A model generated the notes under the pieces. The model saw only the letters and a list, made by a program, of their open reading frames with translations. It had not been told where the DNA came from and searched no databases. A DNA stretch of 40,198 bases from Ilumatobacteraceae bacterium. Its GTDB lineage: Bacteria > Actinomycetota > Acidimicrobiia > Acidimicrobiales > Ilumatobacteraceae. The number at the start of each line of letters is the position of its first letter. The first letter of the stretch is position 1. The position numbers and the translations under genes are program-made. The DNA lies in assembly GCA_023254135.1 (NCBI GenBank), contig JALQYL010000008.1, positions 1-40,198 of the forward strand, read 5' to 3'. Positions 17,116-26,091 of the stretch are shown piece by piece.

Positions 17116-17619
17116 ATGAGTGACGTAGTAGAGCCTGTGGTGGAAACCGTTGAGTTGCAGCACGGATGCCCCGTGGTCAATTCACATGGCCAACGAGTGT
17201 TGCTGGTGGCACGCGACAAGTATGTCGCCGTTGTGAAGGCATTGGCAGATGAAGGTTTCGACATGTGTGTCGACCTCACCGGTGTTGATTACCTCAATGT
17301 AGAAAATCGCACAGTCGGTGCCGACATCGTGCCCGAACGTTTTGAAGTGGTGGTCAACTTGTTGTCGCTCACCAAGCGCGAGCGAATTCGTTTGCGCGTG
17401 CAGGTGCCAGAGAACGATGCAACCCTTCCTTCGCTTTTCGATGTTCACCCCGGCACTGAAGCACATGAGCGCGAAACTTTCGACATGTTCGGCATCGTGT
17501 TCGAAGGTCATCCAGACCCCACGCGCATTCTCATGCCAGAAGATTGGGATGGACACCCACTTCGCAAGGATTACGAGCAGGGCAACATTCCCGTGCAGTT
17601 CAAAGGGGCGCATTCATGA
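17116..17619 (+). CDS. nuoC: NADH-quinone oxidoreductase subunit C (first complex I)
   Basis: A peripheral-arm subunit of the Q module. It has 167 residues with the family signature HERETFDMFGIVF and the C-terminal GHPLRKDY. It is separate from NuoD, unlike the fused NuoCD of Escherichia coli. The stop overlaps the nuoD ATG as ATGA. Confidence 0.95.
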   Translation: MSDVVEPVVETVELQHGCPVVNSHGQRVLLVARDKYVAVVKALADEGFDMCVDLTGVDYLNVENRTVGADIVPERFEVVVNLLSLTKRERIRLRVQVPENDATLPSLFDVHPGTEAHERETFDMFGIVFEGHPDPTRILMPEDWDGHPLRKDYEQGNIPVQFKGAHS

Positions 17620-18959
17620 GCACCACCGAGAACACATTCGCTGCAGCCGGTACCTCCGAAGGTGGTCAAGAGCTTCTGTCTCGTAGTGAACTCACCGCCA
17701 AAGAATTGTTGCGCGAGGTTGGTTCCGTTCTTCGCATGAGTGAATCCGAGGCCGCCGCGCTTGGTGCGGTGGAACACGAAGCTCCTGAAGATCAGACCAT
17801 GATCATCAACATGGGTCCACAGCACCCTTCAACACATGGCGTGTTGCGTCTTATGTTGGAATTGCAAGGCGAGACCGTGTTGCGATGCAAGCCCATCATT
17901 GGCTACTTGCACACCGGAATGGAAAAGACCGGTGAAGCACTCACGTACATGCAAGGCGGCACCAACGTCACTCGCATGGACTATTTGTCCCCGTTGAACA
18001 ACGAACTGGTCTTCTCACTGGCCGTGGAAAAGTTGTTGGGTATCGATGGCGACATCCCCGAGCGCGCCGTTTGGATGCGCATGCTTCTTTCTGAGCTCAA
18101 CCGCATGAGCAGTCACTTGTTGTTCCTTGCCACCAATGGCATGGACATTGGCGCAGTGTCCATGATGTTGTACGGCTGGCGCGAGCGTGAAGAGGTGCTG
18201 CGCTTCTTCCAGAAGGTCACCGGCCTTCGTATGAACCACAACTTCATTCGCCCTGGCGGTCTGGCTGCAGACCTTCCTGCCGGATGGCGTGATGATGTTC
18301 TCGCAATCCTTGAGAACCTTCCTTCACGTCTCGAGGAGTACGACATTCTCATGACGGGCCAACCCATCTGGCGCGAGCGTCTGCAGGGAGTTGGTGCCAT
18401 CACCGCACGTGAAGCAATGGCGCTCGGATGCACCGGCCCCATTCTGCGCTCCACCGGTGTTGCATGGGACCTTCGTCGCGACATGCCCTATTTGCGTTAT
18501 GACGATGTTGAATTCGACGTCATCGTTGGTCAGTATGGCGATGCGTACGACCGCTATGCCATTCGTTTCAACGAGATTCGCGAATCAATGCGCATCGTGT
18601 ATCAAATTCTCGATCGCATGCCATCGGGCGACTATCGCATTCAGAACAAGAAGGTCACGCCTCCGCCACGTGCCCGTATCGACGAATCCATGGAAGCTCT
18701 CATTCACCACTTCAAGATCTTCACCGAAGGCTTCAAGGTGCCAGAGGGCGAAGTGTACGTAGGAATCGAAAGTCCTCGTGGAGAAATTGGTTGCTACATC
18801 GTGAGTGATGGTTCTTCGAATCCGTATCGCATGCACATGCGCGCACCGTCGTTCGTCAACATCCAGGCATTGCCGCACATGATGCGTGGTGGTCTTGTTG
18901 CCGACGCAGTTGCAGTTATTTCGTCTGTCGACCCAGTTCTGGGGGAGGTTGATCGCTGA
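17616..18959 (+). CDS. nuoD: NADH-quinone oxidoreductase subunit D (first complex I)
   Basis: The 49-kDa subunit that forms the quinone headgroup pocket with NuoB. It has 447 residues from the ATG at 17616, which overlaps the nuoC stop and has AGGGG upstream; reading further upstream only adds out-of-frame nuoC sequence. The quinone-binding residues are canonical: H74 in PQHPSTHG and Y123 in TRMDYLSP. The N-terminal ~60 residues, before MIINMGPQH, are a non-conserved extension. The C-terminus GEVDR is standard. This copy is the reference for the divergent NuoD2 at 35374. Confidence 0.97.
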   Translation: MSTTENTFAAAGTSEGGQELLSRSELTAKELLREVGSVLRMSESEAAALGAVEHEAPEDQTMIINMGPQHPSTHGVLRLMLELQGETVLRCKPIIGYLHTGMEKTGEALTYMQGGTNVTRMDYLSPLNNELVFSLAVEKLLGIDGDIPERAVWMRMLLSELNRMSSHLLFLATNGMDIGAVSMMLYGWREREEVLRFFQKVTGLRMNHNFIRPGGLAADLPAGWRDDVLAILENLPSRLEEYDILMTGQPIWRERLQGVGAITAREAMALGCTGPILRSTGVAWDLRRDMPYLRYDDVEFDVIVGQYGDAYDRYAIRFNEIRESMRIVYQILDRMPSGDYRIQNKKVTPPPRARIDESMEALIHHFKIFTEGFKVPEGEVYVGIESPRGEIGCYIVSDGSSNPYRMHMRAPSFVNIQALPHMMRGGLVADAVAVISSVDPVLGEVDR

Positions 18960-19573
18960 TGGCACGTCTCACAGAAGAAAACGTTCGTCTCGCACGCGAA
19001 ATTATTTCTCGTTATCCAAAGCCACGTTCGGCAACCATTCCGTTGTTGCACCTCGCACAAGAGCAAGACGGATTTGTCACCAATGAAGCAATGGAACACA
19101 TTGGTGAATTGGTGGGTGCAACATCTGCCGAGGTGTACGGCACCGCTTCGTTCTACGAAATGTTCAAGTTCGAACCCGTGGGCAAGTACCTCATCAACAT
19201 TTGCGGCACCATGTCGTGTGCGCTCATGGGTGCAGAAGAACTCATGCATCACGCAGAAGCACGTCTCGGCATTCACATGGGTGGCACCACACCTGACGGT
19301 CTCATCACACTTGAGCGTGCAGAGTGCCAGGCAGCATGCACCGAGGCTCCGTGTTTGCAGGTCAATTACCGCTATCGCTTCCGAGTCACCGCAGAAAACT
19401 TCGACACGCTTGTGGATCAGTTGCAGTCGGGTGCACTGGAAGGCGAGATTCCTGCGCACGGAACCGTGGCTGCAGTGCGTCAACACATTCCCGCCGACAA
19501 GGCTGTGGGTGCGATTGCGCCTGAAGATGTCACTGAAGGTCCGGCATGGCTCGACGGAAAGGCTGCGCTATGA
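18959..19573 (+). CDS. nuoE: NADH-quinone oxidoreductase subunit E (first complex I)
   Basis: The 24-kDa subunit of the NADH module, carrying [2Fe-2S] cluster N1a. It has 204 residues. The ligands are C82-x4-C87 and C123-x3-C127 (CGTMSC and CQAAC). The C-terminal ~40 residues are an extension rich in Ala and Gly. It starts inside the nuoD stop and overlaps nuoF. It has no counterpart in the second complex I cluster. Confidence 0.96.
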   Translation: MARLTEENVRLAREIISRYPKPRSATIPLLHLAQEQDGFVTNEAMEHIGELVGATSAEVYGTASFYEMFKFEPVGKYLINICGTMSCALMGAEELMHHAEARLGIHMGGTTPDGLITLERAECQAACTEAPCLQVNYRYRFRVTAENFDTLVDQLQSGALEGEIPAHGTVAAVRQHIPADKAVGAIAPEDVTEGPAWLDGKAAL

Positions 19574-20976
19574 CCAGCAATCCTGGTGGCACATGGCCAC
19601 ACGCACCCGGTTACTACACCGGTGATCGTCCGAAGATCGTTACGTCTCGCTTTGAGTACGAAGACTCCTACACATTGCAGCGCTATGAAGCCACCGATGG
19701 CTACAAAGGTTTGCGAGCAGCTCTCAGCAAGCCTGCTGCAGATGTGCATGAAGAAGTAAAGAACGCAACCGTGCTTGGTCGCGGTGGAGCAGGTTTCCCC
19801 GCAGGTAACAAGTGGGGACTCACGCCACAGGGTGTGTGGCCGCGGTATCTCGTTGTGAACGGTGACGAATCCGAACCCGGCACATACAAAGACCGTTTGC
19901 TCATGGAGCGCGACCCACATCAACTCATCGAAGGTTGTCTCATTGCGTGTTACGCAGCGGGTCTATCTCGTTGCTTCCTGTACATCCGCGGTGAAATGGC
20001 ACTCGCACAAGAGCGCGTTGCCGCAGCACTCAACGAGGCGTATGCCGCTGGCTACGTGGGCAAGAACATTCTTGGTTCAAAGTTCTCTGTTGACATTGTG
20101 TTGCATTGGGGTGCAGGCGCATACGTGGTGGGTGAAGAAACAGCACTCATTGAAAGTCTTGAAGGCAATCGCGGAATGCCTCGCTTGAAGCCTCCGTATT
20201 TCCCTGCAGCAATTGGTTTGTACGGTCAACCCACCATCGTGAACAACGTGGAAACGTTGGCCAACCTTCCATGGTTGGCACGCAACGGTGCCGCCGCGTA
20301 CACCGCCATCGGTACTGCAACATCGCCCGGTACTCGCATGGTTGCAGTGTCGGGTCACGTGAAGCGTCCTGGTGTGTATGAAATCATCAACGGCCTCACC
20401 ACGTTCCGTGATCTGTTGTACGGAGAAGAGTTCTGTCAGGGAATTCGTAACGACAATGAACTCAAGGCATTCGTGCCTGGCGGTGGTTCCGCACCTTGGT
20501 TCACTGAAGACCAACTCGATGTTGCATTTGAAGGTCCACAAGCAGGTGCTGCAGGTTCCATGCTTGGTTCCGGCGCTGTGATGGTGATGGACAGCACCAC
20601 CGATATTCCACGTGCGGCACTCACGCTCACTCGCTTCTACGCACATGAATCATGCGGCAAGTGCACACCATGTCGTGAAGGCGGCACATGGCTCGAGCGC
20701 ATTTTGTCTCGAGTGGTGGATGGCAAGGGCACCGATGCAGACCTTGATCAGCTTCTCGAAGTAGGTCAGTCAATTTGTCCAGGTGAGTTCCCGCATGCAT
20801 CAAACGCAAAGCTCGGAATTTCCGCAGTGCCATTTCCGTACCGCATGAACACCATCTGTTTCGTGGGACCATCGGCATATGCACCAGTGCACTCTGCACT
20901 CACGTTGTTCCGTTCTGAATTTGAAGCTCGCGTCACCAAGCGCAATCTCATTCCTGTAACGGCGGTATCGCAATGA
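19570..20976 (+). CDS. nuoF: NADH-quinone oxidoreductase subunit F (first complex I)
   Basis: The NADH- and FMN-binding subunit with cluster N3. It has 468 residues from the ATG at 19570, which overlaps the nuoE stop. GRGGAGFPAGNKW (70-82) is the glycine-rich nucleotide site, and the cluster ligands are C362-x2-C365-x2-C368 plus C430. Its presence shows that the first complex I uses NADH. Confidence 0.97.
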   Translation: MTSNPGGTWPHAPGYYTGDRPKIVTSRFEYEDSYTLQRYEATDGYKGLRAALSKPAADVHEEVKNATVLGRGGAGFPAGNKWGLTPQGVWPRYLVVNGDESEPGTYKDRLLMERDPHQLIEGCLIACYAAGLSRCFLYIRGEMALAQERVAAALNEAYAAGYVGKNILGSKFSVDIVLHWGAGAYVVGEETALIESLEGNRGMPRLKPPYFPAAIGLYGQPTIVNNVETLANLPWLARNGAAAYTAIGTATSPGTRMVAVSGHVKRPGVYEIINGLTTFRDLLYGEEFCQGIRNDNELKAFVPGGGSAPWFTEDQLDVAFEGPQAGAAGSMLGSGAVMVMDSTTDIPRAALTLTRFYAHESCGKCTPCREGGTWLERILSRVVDGKGTDADLDQLLEVGQSICPGEFPHASNAKLGISAVPFPYRMNTICFVGPSAYAPVHSALTLFRSEFEARVTKRNLIPVTAVSQ

Positions 20977-23342
20977 CCACCATCGACAACTCCGCAGAAG
21001 TGGAAAACACTCCACCGGTCGATCCCAACGCGGTCACCATCACCATCAATGGTCGTGCCGTTGCTGCGCGCAAGGGTGAGCTCATCATTGCTGCAGCTGA
21101 TCGCGCCAACGAATACATTCCTCGCTTCTGCTACCACCCACGTATGAGCCCTGTCGGCATGTGTCGTCAGTGCCTGGTGGAAATTGAAGGTCCTCGTGGC
21201 CCCATGATGGTTGTCAGTTGCATGACTCCTGTTGCAGACGGCCAGGTAGTGCGTACCGATACTCCTCAGGTGAAACGCGCACATGAAGGCATTCTGGAGC
21301 TGTTGCTTGCCAACCACCCATTGGATTGCCCAGTATGTGACAAGGGTGGCGAGTGCCCGCTGCAAGATCAGGCATTCAGTCACGGTGCGGGCGAAAGCCG
21401 CTTCGTGGAAGAAAAGCGCCACTACGAAAAGCCCATCGCAATCAGCGACTTGGTGTTTCTGGACCGCGAACGTTGCATTCTGTGCGACCGTTGCACTCGT
21501 TTCGCCGATGAAGTGGCGGGTGACCCACTCATCAGCTTCACGCAGCGAGGCAACAACACGCAGGTGATGACATTCCCCAACGAGCCATTTGCTTCGTACT
21601 TCTCTGGTAACACCGTGCAGATTTGTCCGGTGGGTGCGCTCACTGCGCAGCCATATCGCTTCAAGGCTCGTCCGTGGGATCTTGAACAGCGCGAGAGCAC
21701 CTGCACCACATGCTCGGTTGGTTGTCGCACCGTTGTGCAATCAAGCCGCGATGAAATCCTTCGTTATCAGGGCGTCGATAGTGACCCTGTGAACTGGGGT
21801 TGGTTGTGCGACCGCGGTCGTTTCAATTTCCAGTCGGTGAATTCAGAGGATCGATTGGTTTCGCCACAAGTGAAGTCGGGCGATTCGTTCACTTCTGCTT
21901 CATGGAGTGATGCGTTGGAGACCGTGGCGCGCACCATGCGTCTCGCTACTCCTGGCTCGATTGCCATTCTTGGCGGCGCACGTGGCACCAATGAGGATGC
22001 ATTCATGTGGGCAACACTGGCCGATGCGTTGGGTGTCACCATGCGCGACGCGCAAATGGATGATGGTTTGCCCACCAGCATCTTCAGTTACACACAAGCA
22101 ACCATCGATTCAGCATGTGCTGGTGGCACAGTGATCTTGTTGGCCCCCGATCTCAAAGAGGAACTTCCTGTTCTGCACCTTCGTTTGCGCGATGCCGCGG
22201 ACAAGAAGCGCATTCGGATTATTGAAGTGTCATCCCATGAGTCAGGTCTCACCAAGCAGGCGTGGCGTTCCGTGCGTGCAGAGTCGGGCACCATCGCAAC
22301 AGCATTGGGTGCCTTGCTCGCCGATTCAGAAGTTGCTGCACAGTTGGCTTCTGGTCCGGTCACCATCGTGGCTGGTCGCGCGAACCTTGCTGAATCATCA
22401 GCACACACCATGGCAGCAGTCGATGTAGCCGTTGGTGTCGCATCCCATGCCGCAGTGTTGCCAGTACTTCGTCGCGGAAACGTTCGCGGTGCGTTGTCGG
22501 TAGGTCTCGCTCCGCAAAACGGCAAAGATGCTGCAGCAATTCTTGAAGCATCGGCCAATGGACACGTTGAGTGCCTCATCTTGCTGGGTGCAGATCCCAT
22601 GAGTGACGTCGCAGACGCAGATCTCGCACGCCGCGGCATCGCCGGTGCGAAATTCGTGGTGGCTATCGATACTTTCCTCACGCAAAGTGCCGCACACGCA
22701 GACGTTGTGCTTCCGGCCGCAGCGTACGGAGAAAAAGACGGCACCACCATGAACCTTGAAGGTCGCGTGACCAACGTTGTTCAGAAGATCACTCCACGTG
22801 GCACATCCCGTGCCGACTGGATGATCGCCGCTGAATTGGCGGATCTTGTTGGTCACGACACTGGCGTCACCACACTGGCCGATGTACAGAAACTCCTGTC
22901 GTCACGCGTGCCTGGTTTCGGTGTCACCACCACAGCAGTTGCCATCAAACGTGACGGTGTGGTTGTGTCTGCCGGAACTCCGGTGCGTACACCGCTGAGT
23001 GCAACTCCAGCACCCACGCGCAATTCATACGAATTCCGCCTGGACCTCAGCCGTAAGTTGTACGACCGTGCAGTAGGCACCATCACCAGTCCTGCGATCG
23101 CAGAGTTGTCGGTTGGTGCAAGCGTATGCATTCACCCACTCGATCTTGAGCGTGTGGGTGCAGCCGTGGGTGCAACCGTTCGCGTCTCCAACAACCACAG
23201 TTCCATTGTGTTGCCGGTAGCTGCATCAGCAGCTGTTCCTCGCGGAACAGCAGTGGTGCCGTTCAACCAGCCCGGAGCAGATATTCGCGAATTGATTCGC
23301 CATGGTGAATCAGTGGTCGACGTACGAATCGAGTCAATGTGA
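20973..23342 (+). CDS. nuoG: NADH-quinone oxidoreductase subunit G (first complex I)
   Basis: The large iron-sulfur subunit of the NADH module. It has 789 residues. [2Fe-2S] N1b: C53, C64, C67, C83. [4Fe-4S] N5: H115, C119, C122, C128. N4: C168, C171, C174, C218. The off-path cluster N7 is also present (C244, C247, C251, C279), as in Escherichia coli and Thermus but not mitochondria. The rest is a molybdopterin-oxidoreductase-like fold without obvious cofactor residues. It overlaps both nuoF and nuoH. Confidence 0.96.
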   Translation: MTTIDNSAEVENTPPVDPNAVTITINGRAVAARKGELIIAAADRANEYIPRFCYHPRMSPVGMCRQCLVEIEGPRGPMMVVSCMTPVADGQVVRTDTPQVKRAHEGILELLLANHPLDCPVCDKGGECPLQDQAFSHGAGESRFVEEKRHYEKPIAISDLVFLDRERCILCDRCTRFADEVAGDPLISFTQRGNNTQVMTFPNEPFASYFSGNTVQICPVGALTAQPYRFKARPWDLEQRESTCTTCSVGCRTVVQSSRDEILRYQGVDSDPVNWGWLCDRGRFNFQSVNSEDRLVSPQVKSGDSFTSASWSDALETVARTMRLATPGSIAILGGARGTNEDAFMWATLADALGVTMRDAQMDDGLPTSIFSYTQATIDSACAGGTVILLAPDLKEELPVLHLRLRDAADKKRIRIIEVSSHESGLTKQAWRSVRAESGTIATALGALLADSEVAAQLASGPVTIVAGRANLAESSAHTMAAVDVAVGVASHAAVLPVLRRGNVRGALSVGLAPQNGKDAAAILEASANGHVECLILLGADPMSDVADADLARRGIAGAKFVVAIDTFLTQSAAHADVVLPAAAYGEKDGTTMNLEGRVTNVVQKITPRGTSRADWMIAAELADLVGHDTGVTTLADVQKLLSSRVPGFGVTTTAVAIKRDGVVVSAGTPVRTPLSATPAPTRNSYEFRLDLSRKLYDRAVGTITSPAIAELSVGASVCIHPLDLERVGAAVGATVRVSNNHSSIVLPVAASAAVPRGTAVVPFNQPGADIRELIRHGESVVDVRIESM

Positions 23343-24568
23343 TGAGCACGGTTTTCGCTCTTGATCCGCTTCTAGAAGGCAAGTTGTTGTGGACTCCACT
23401 GCTCATCGTGCTGGTGAAAGTGTTGATCGTGTTCGTGGTGGGTCTTGTGGCCACAATGCTCATGGTGTGGTTCGAGCGCAAGGTGATTGCAGGCATGCAG
23501 AACCGTGTCGGCCCCAACAAGGCTGGCCCATGGGGATTGCTGCAGACACTTGCCGACGGCACCAAGTTGTTCTTCAAGGAAGATCTCATTCCAGAGCGCG
23601 CAGATCGCTTTGTGTTCAAGCTTGCGCCGTACATCGTGCTCGCTCCAGCATTCCTTGCATTCGCCATCATCCCGTTGGGCGGCGACTTCCGCGACGGTAA
23701 GAGCGGAATGATCACTTTGTTTGGCCACCAGACACGTATGCAACTGGCGGACCCGCCCATTGGTGTGCTGTTCGCACTAGCAATTTCGTCCATTGCGGTC
23801 TACGGCATCATGCTTGCTGGTTGGTCAAGCGGTTCGAAGTATCCGCTGCTCGGTTCTGTGCGAGCTTCTGCACAAATGGTGTCCTATGAAGCTGCTCTCG
23901 GTCTCTCGCTTGCCGCGGTTCTGTTGGTGTCAGGAACACTCTCCACTGCGGGCATCGTTGACATGCAGTCTTCGGTGGGCAACTGGAACTTCGTGGCCAC
24001 CGGCTTCATTCCTTTTTTCATCTTCCTCATTTCTGCAACGGCGGAACTCAATCGTCCACCGTTTGACTTGGTGGAAGCAGAACAAGAGTTGGTGGGCGGT
24101 TTCAACACCGAGTACTCATCCATTCGCTTCGCACTGTTCTTCTTGGCTGAATTCATGAACACCATCACCATGTCGGCACTGATTGTCACGTTGTTCTTTG
24201 GCGGACCTCAGCCCATTTCGGTGGGCAACACCACACTTGACATCCCATTCATTCCGAATGGCATTGAAGGAACGGTGTGGTTGTTGTTGAAGGTTCTTGT
24301 CTTCCTCTACATCTATGTGTGGTTCCGCGCAACGTTGCCACGTTTCCGCTACGACCAACTCATGGACCTCGGATGGAAAATCCTCATTCCCGCATCATTG
24401 GGTTGGTTCATGTTGTTGGCAGCACAGCGCGTGGGTCGCACGGTTGGGTGGGACCAGATAGTTGTCACCTTGGTGTCTGCACTCGTTCTCATCGGTGGGT
24501 ATGCGTTGTTGCAACGTGCCCACAAGGTGAGCCGTGCAAACCGTGAGAAGGACGGAGCCAGCTTCTAA
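23342..24568 (+). CDS. nuoH: NADH-quinone oxidoreductase subunit H (first complex I)
   Basis: The membrane subunit that forms the quinone tunnel. It has 408 residues from the ATG at 23342, overlapping the nuoG stop; a GTG one codon earlier is possible. All tunnel motifs are canonical: E45-R46-K47 in [19 protein letters not shown]235-L-N-R238-PPFD, and the acidic run E245, E247, E249. It serves as the internal reference for the altered NuoH2 at 36546. Confidence 0.97.
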   Translation: MSTVFALDPLLEGKLLWTPLLIVLVKVLIVFVVGLVATMLMVWFERKVIAGMQNRVGPNKAGPWGLLQTLADGTKLFFKEDLIPERADRFVFKLAPYIVLAPAFLAFAIIPLGGDFRDGKSGMITLFGHQTRMQLADPPIGVLFALAISSIAVYGIMLAGWSSGSKYPLLGSVRASAQMVSYEAALGLSLAAVLLVSGTLSTAGIVDMQSSVGNWNFVATGFIPFFIFLISATAELNRPPFDLVEAEQELVGGFNTEYSSIRFALFFLAEFMNTITMSALIVTLFFGGPQPISVGNTTLDIPFIPNGIEGTVWLLLKVLVFLYIYVWFRATLPRFRYDQLMDLGWKILIPASLGWFMLLAAQRVGRTVGWDQIVVTLVSALVLIGGYALLQRAHKVSRANREKDGASF

Positions 24569-25221
24569 TGGGTTACTTTGGCGGATTCCTGGTCACCATG
24601 CGTCAGCATGGTGCGCGTAACAAGGTCACCACTGAGTATTCAGGCGGCCGTGTGTTCCGTCGCAAGAATCGCGACGACAAAGACGAAAAGATCGAAAAGC
24701 CCGAGCGTTTGCACGGTCGCCATGTTCTCAATCGCTACGAAGACGGCATGGAAAAGTGCATTGGTTGCGAGTTGTGCGCCGGTGTGTGTCCTGCGAAGTG
24801 CATCTATGTGCGTGGCAAAGACAACGATCCCGATAACCCCACTTCACCAGGCGAGCGATTCGGCTTCATGTACGAAATCAACTACCTGCGTTGCATCCAT
24901 TGCGACATGTGTGTTGAAGCATGCCCCACAGAAGCAATTACCGAGACGAAGTTGTTTGAATTCTCGTTCACCAACCGTCGTGATGCCATCTACACAAAAG
25001 ACGAGTTGCTCGTGGGCGATGATGGCCTTCCGCAGCACATGCCGTGGGAAGACTGGCGTGCCGGTGAAGACCTCAACACATCAGGATGGATGCGCGCCAC
25101 TGCTCCCGCAGGTGACGCCGATTTCGAAGGCGTTGTTTCTTGGAGTGGTGAACTCGGCTACGGCGTCCGTCGTCCTGAGCCTGCACAAGTAGAACGCGAT
25201 GCGTCGGAGGTGAACGAGTAA
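24568..25221 (+). CDS. nuoI: NADH-quinone oxidoreductase subunit I (first complex I)
   Basis: A ferredoxin-like subunit with clusters N6a and N6b that passes electrons to NuoB. It has 217 residues. Ligands: C64, C67, C70, C74 and C109, C112, C115, C119. The C-terminal ~50 residues are a hydrophilic extension. The start overlaps the nuoH stop (TAATG) and the stop overlaps nuoJ in the same way. Confidence 0.96.
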   Translation: MGYFGGFLVTMRQHGARNKVTTEYSGGRVFRRKNRDDKDEKIEKPERLHGRHVLNRYEDGMEKCIGCELCAGVCPAKCIYVRGKDNDPDNPTSPGERFGFMYEINYLRCIHCDMCVEACPTEAITETKLFEFSFTNRRDAIYTKDELLVGDDGLPQHMPWEDWRAGEDLNTSGWMRATAPAGDADFEGVVSWSGELGYGVRRPEPAQVERDASEVNE

Positions 25222-25760
25222 TGGAACTCGTCGTATTCGTTCTTGCAGCCGCAATGGTGTTGGTCGGAGCCATTGGTGTCATCACCCGTTCAAACCCGGT
25301 GCACGCGGCATTGAGTTTGGTACTCACACTCTTTGGCATTGCCGTCATGTTCGTGTCCCACGAGGCACATTTCCTCGCGGCAGTGCAAGTGATTGTCTAC
25401 GCGGGCGCCATCGTGGTGTTGTTCCTGTTCGTCATCATGTTGTTGGGTGTCGATCGCAGCGAAGACATCAGCATCGAACCCATTACCGCGCAACGACCAC
25501 TTGCAGCCATCGTGGGCCTGGGTGTTTCTGGCATTGTGATTGCCGCGCTCGTTTCATCTCGGTCTGCAATCAGCACATCAGGCGATGGAATCGATGCATC
25601 CACGGTTGATGCGGCCGACGCCAACATTCGTCAACTTGCTCGCTCCATTTTCAGCAACAACGTGTTCGCTTTCGAGATCACGTCAGTGCTGCTCATTGTT
25701 GCTGTTATCGGCACGGTACTCATGGCGCGCCGCATCAAATTGCGTGAGGCAGGGAAGTGA
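25221..25760 (+). CDS. nuoJ: NADH-quinone oxidoreductase subunit J (first complex I)
   Basis: A small membrane subunit between NuoH and the pumping subunits. It has 179 residues and five predicted helices; [19 protein letters not shown] is the conserved third-helix segment. It starts inside the nuoI stop and overlaps nuoK as GTGA. Confidence 0.93.
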   Translation: MELVVFVLAAAMVLVGAIGVITRSNPVHAALSLVLTLFGIAVMFVSHEAHFLAAVQVIVYAGAIVVLFLFVIMLLGVDRSEDISIEPITAQRPLAAIVGLGVSGIVIAALVSSRSAISTSGDGIDASTVDAADANIRQLARSIFSNNVFAFEITSVLLIVAVIGTVLMARRIKLREAGK

Positions 25761-26083
25761 TCGCCATGTTGTCCACCATTGCGCCCACCAACACCTGGTA
25801 CCTGGTTCTGGCCGCCGTTCTCTTCGGTATCGGCACGCTTGGTGTCATGGTTCGCCGTAACCCACTGGTGATGTTCATGTGCATCGAACTCATGCTCAAC
25901 GCCGTGAACCTCACGTTCGTCACTCTCGCAACGGCAATGTCCGATATCAACGGTCAGGTCGTGGTGTTCTTCGTGATGGTTGTCGCCGCCGCCGAAGTGG
26001 TGGTGGGTCTTGGCATCATCGTTTCCATCATGCGCCGTCGCACCGCCGCGACAGCCGACGATCTTTCGGCATTGAAGGGATAG
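25757..26083 (+). CDS. nuoK: NADH-quinone oxidoreductase subunit K (first complex I)
   Basis: An MrpC-like three-helix subunit of the proton path. It has 108 residues with the conserved Glu in [11 protein letters not shown] and in [10 protein letters not shown]. The GTG at 25757 overlaps the nuoJ stop and has GAGG 7 bases upstream; an ATG at 25766 with AGGGA upstream is the alternative and would remove three residues. Confidence 0.93.
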   Translation: MIAMLSTIAPTNTWYLVLAAVLFGIGTLGVMVRRNPLVMFMCIELMLNAVNLTFVTLATAMSDINGQVVVFFVMVVAAAEVVVGLGIIVSIMRRRTAATADDLSALKG

Positions 26084-26091
26084 GGCACGTC

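Noticed and set aside
17544-17615. A 24-codon upstream extension of nuoD in the first cluster.
   Set aside because: It lies within nuoC; the ATG at 17616 overlaps the nuoC stop and has AGGGG upstream.
20766-21740. A 324-codon open frame on the minus strand opposite nuoF and nuoG.
   Set aside because: Antisense to conserved iron-sulfur subunits, Cys/His-rich by complementarity, and without a ribosome binding site.
25879-26091. A 71-codon upstream extension of nuoL.
   Set aside because: It overlaps nuoK out of frame and reads as Arg/His-rich nonsense; the ATG at 26092 has a ribosome binding site and matches the NuoL N-terminus.
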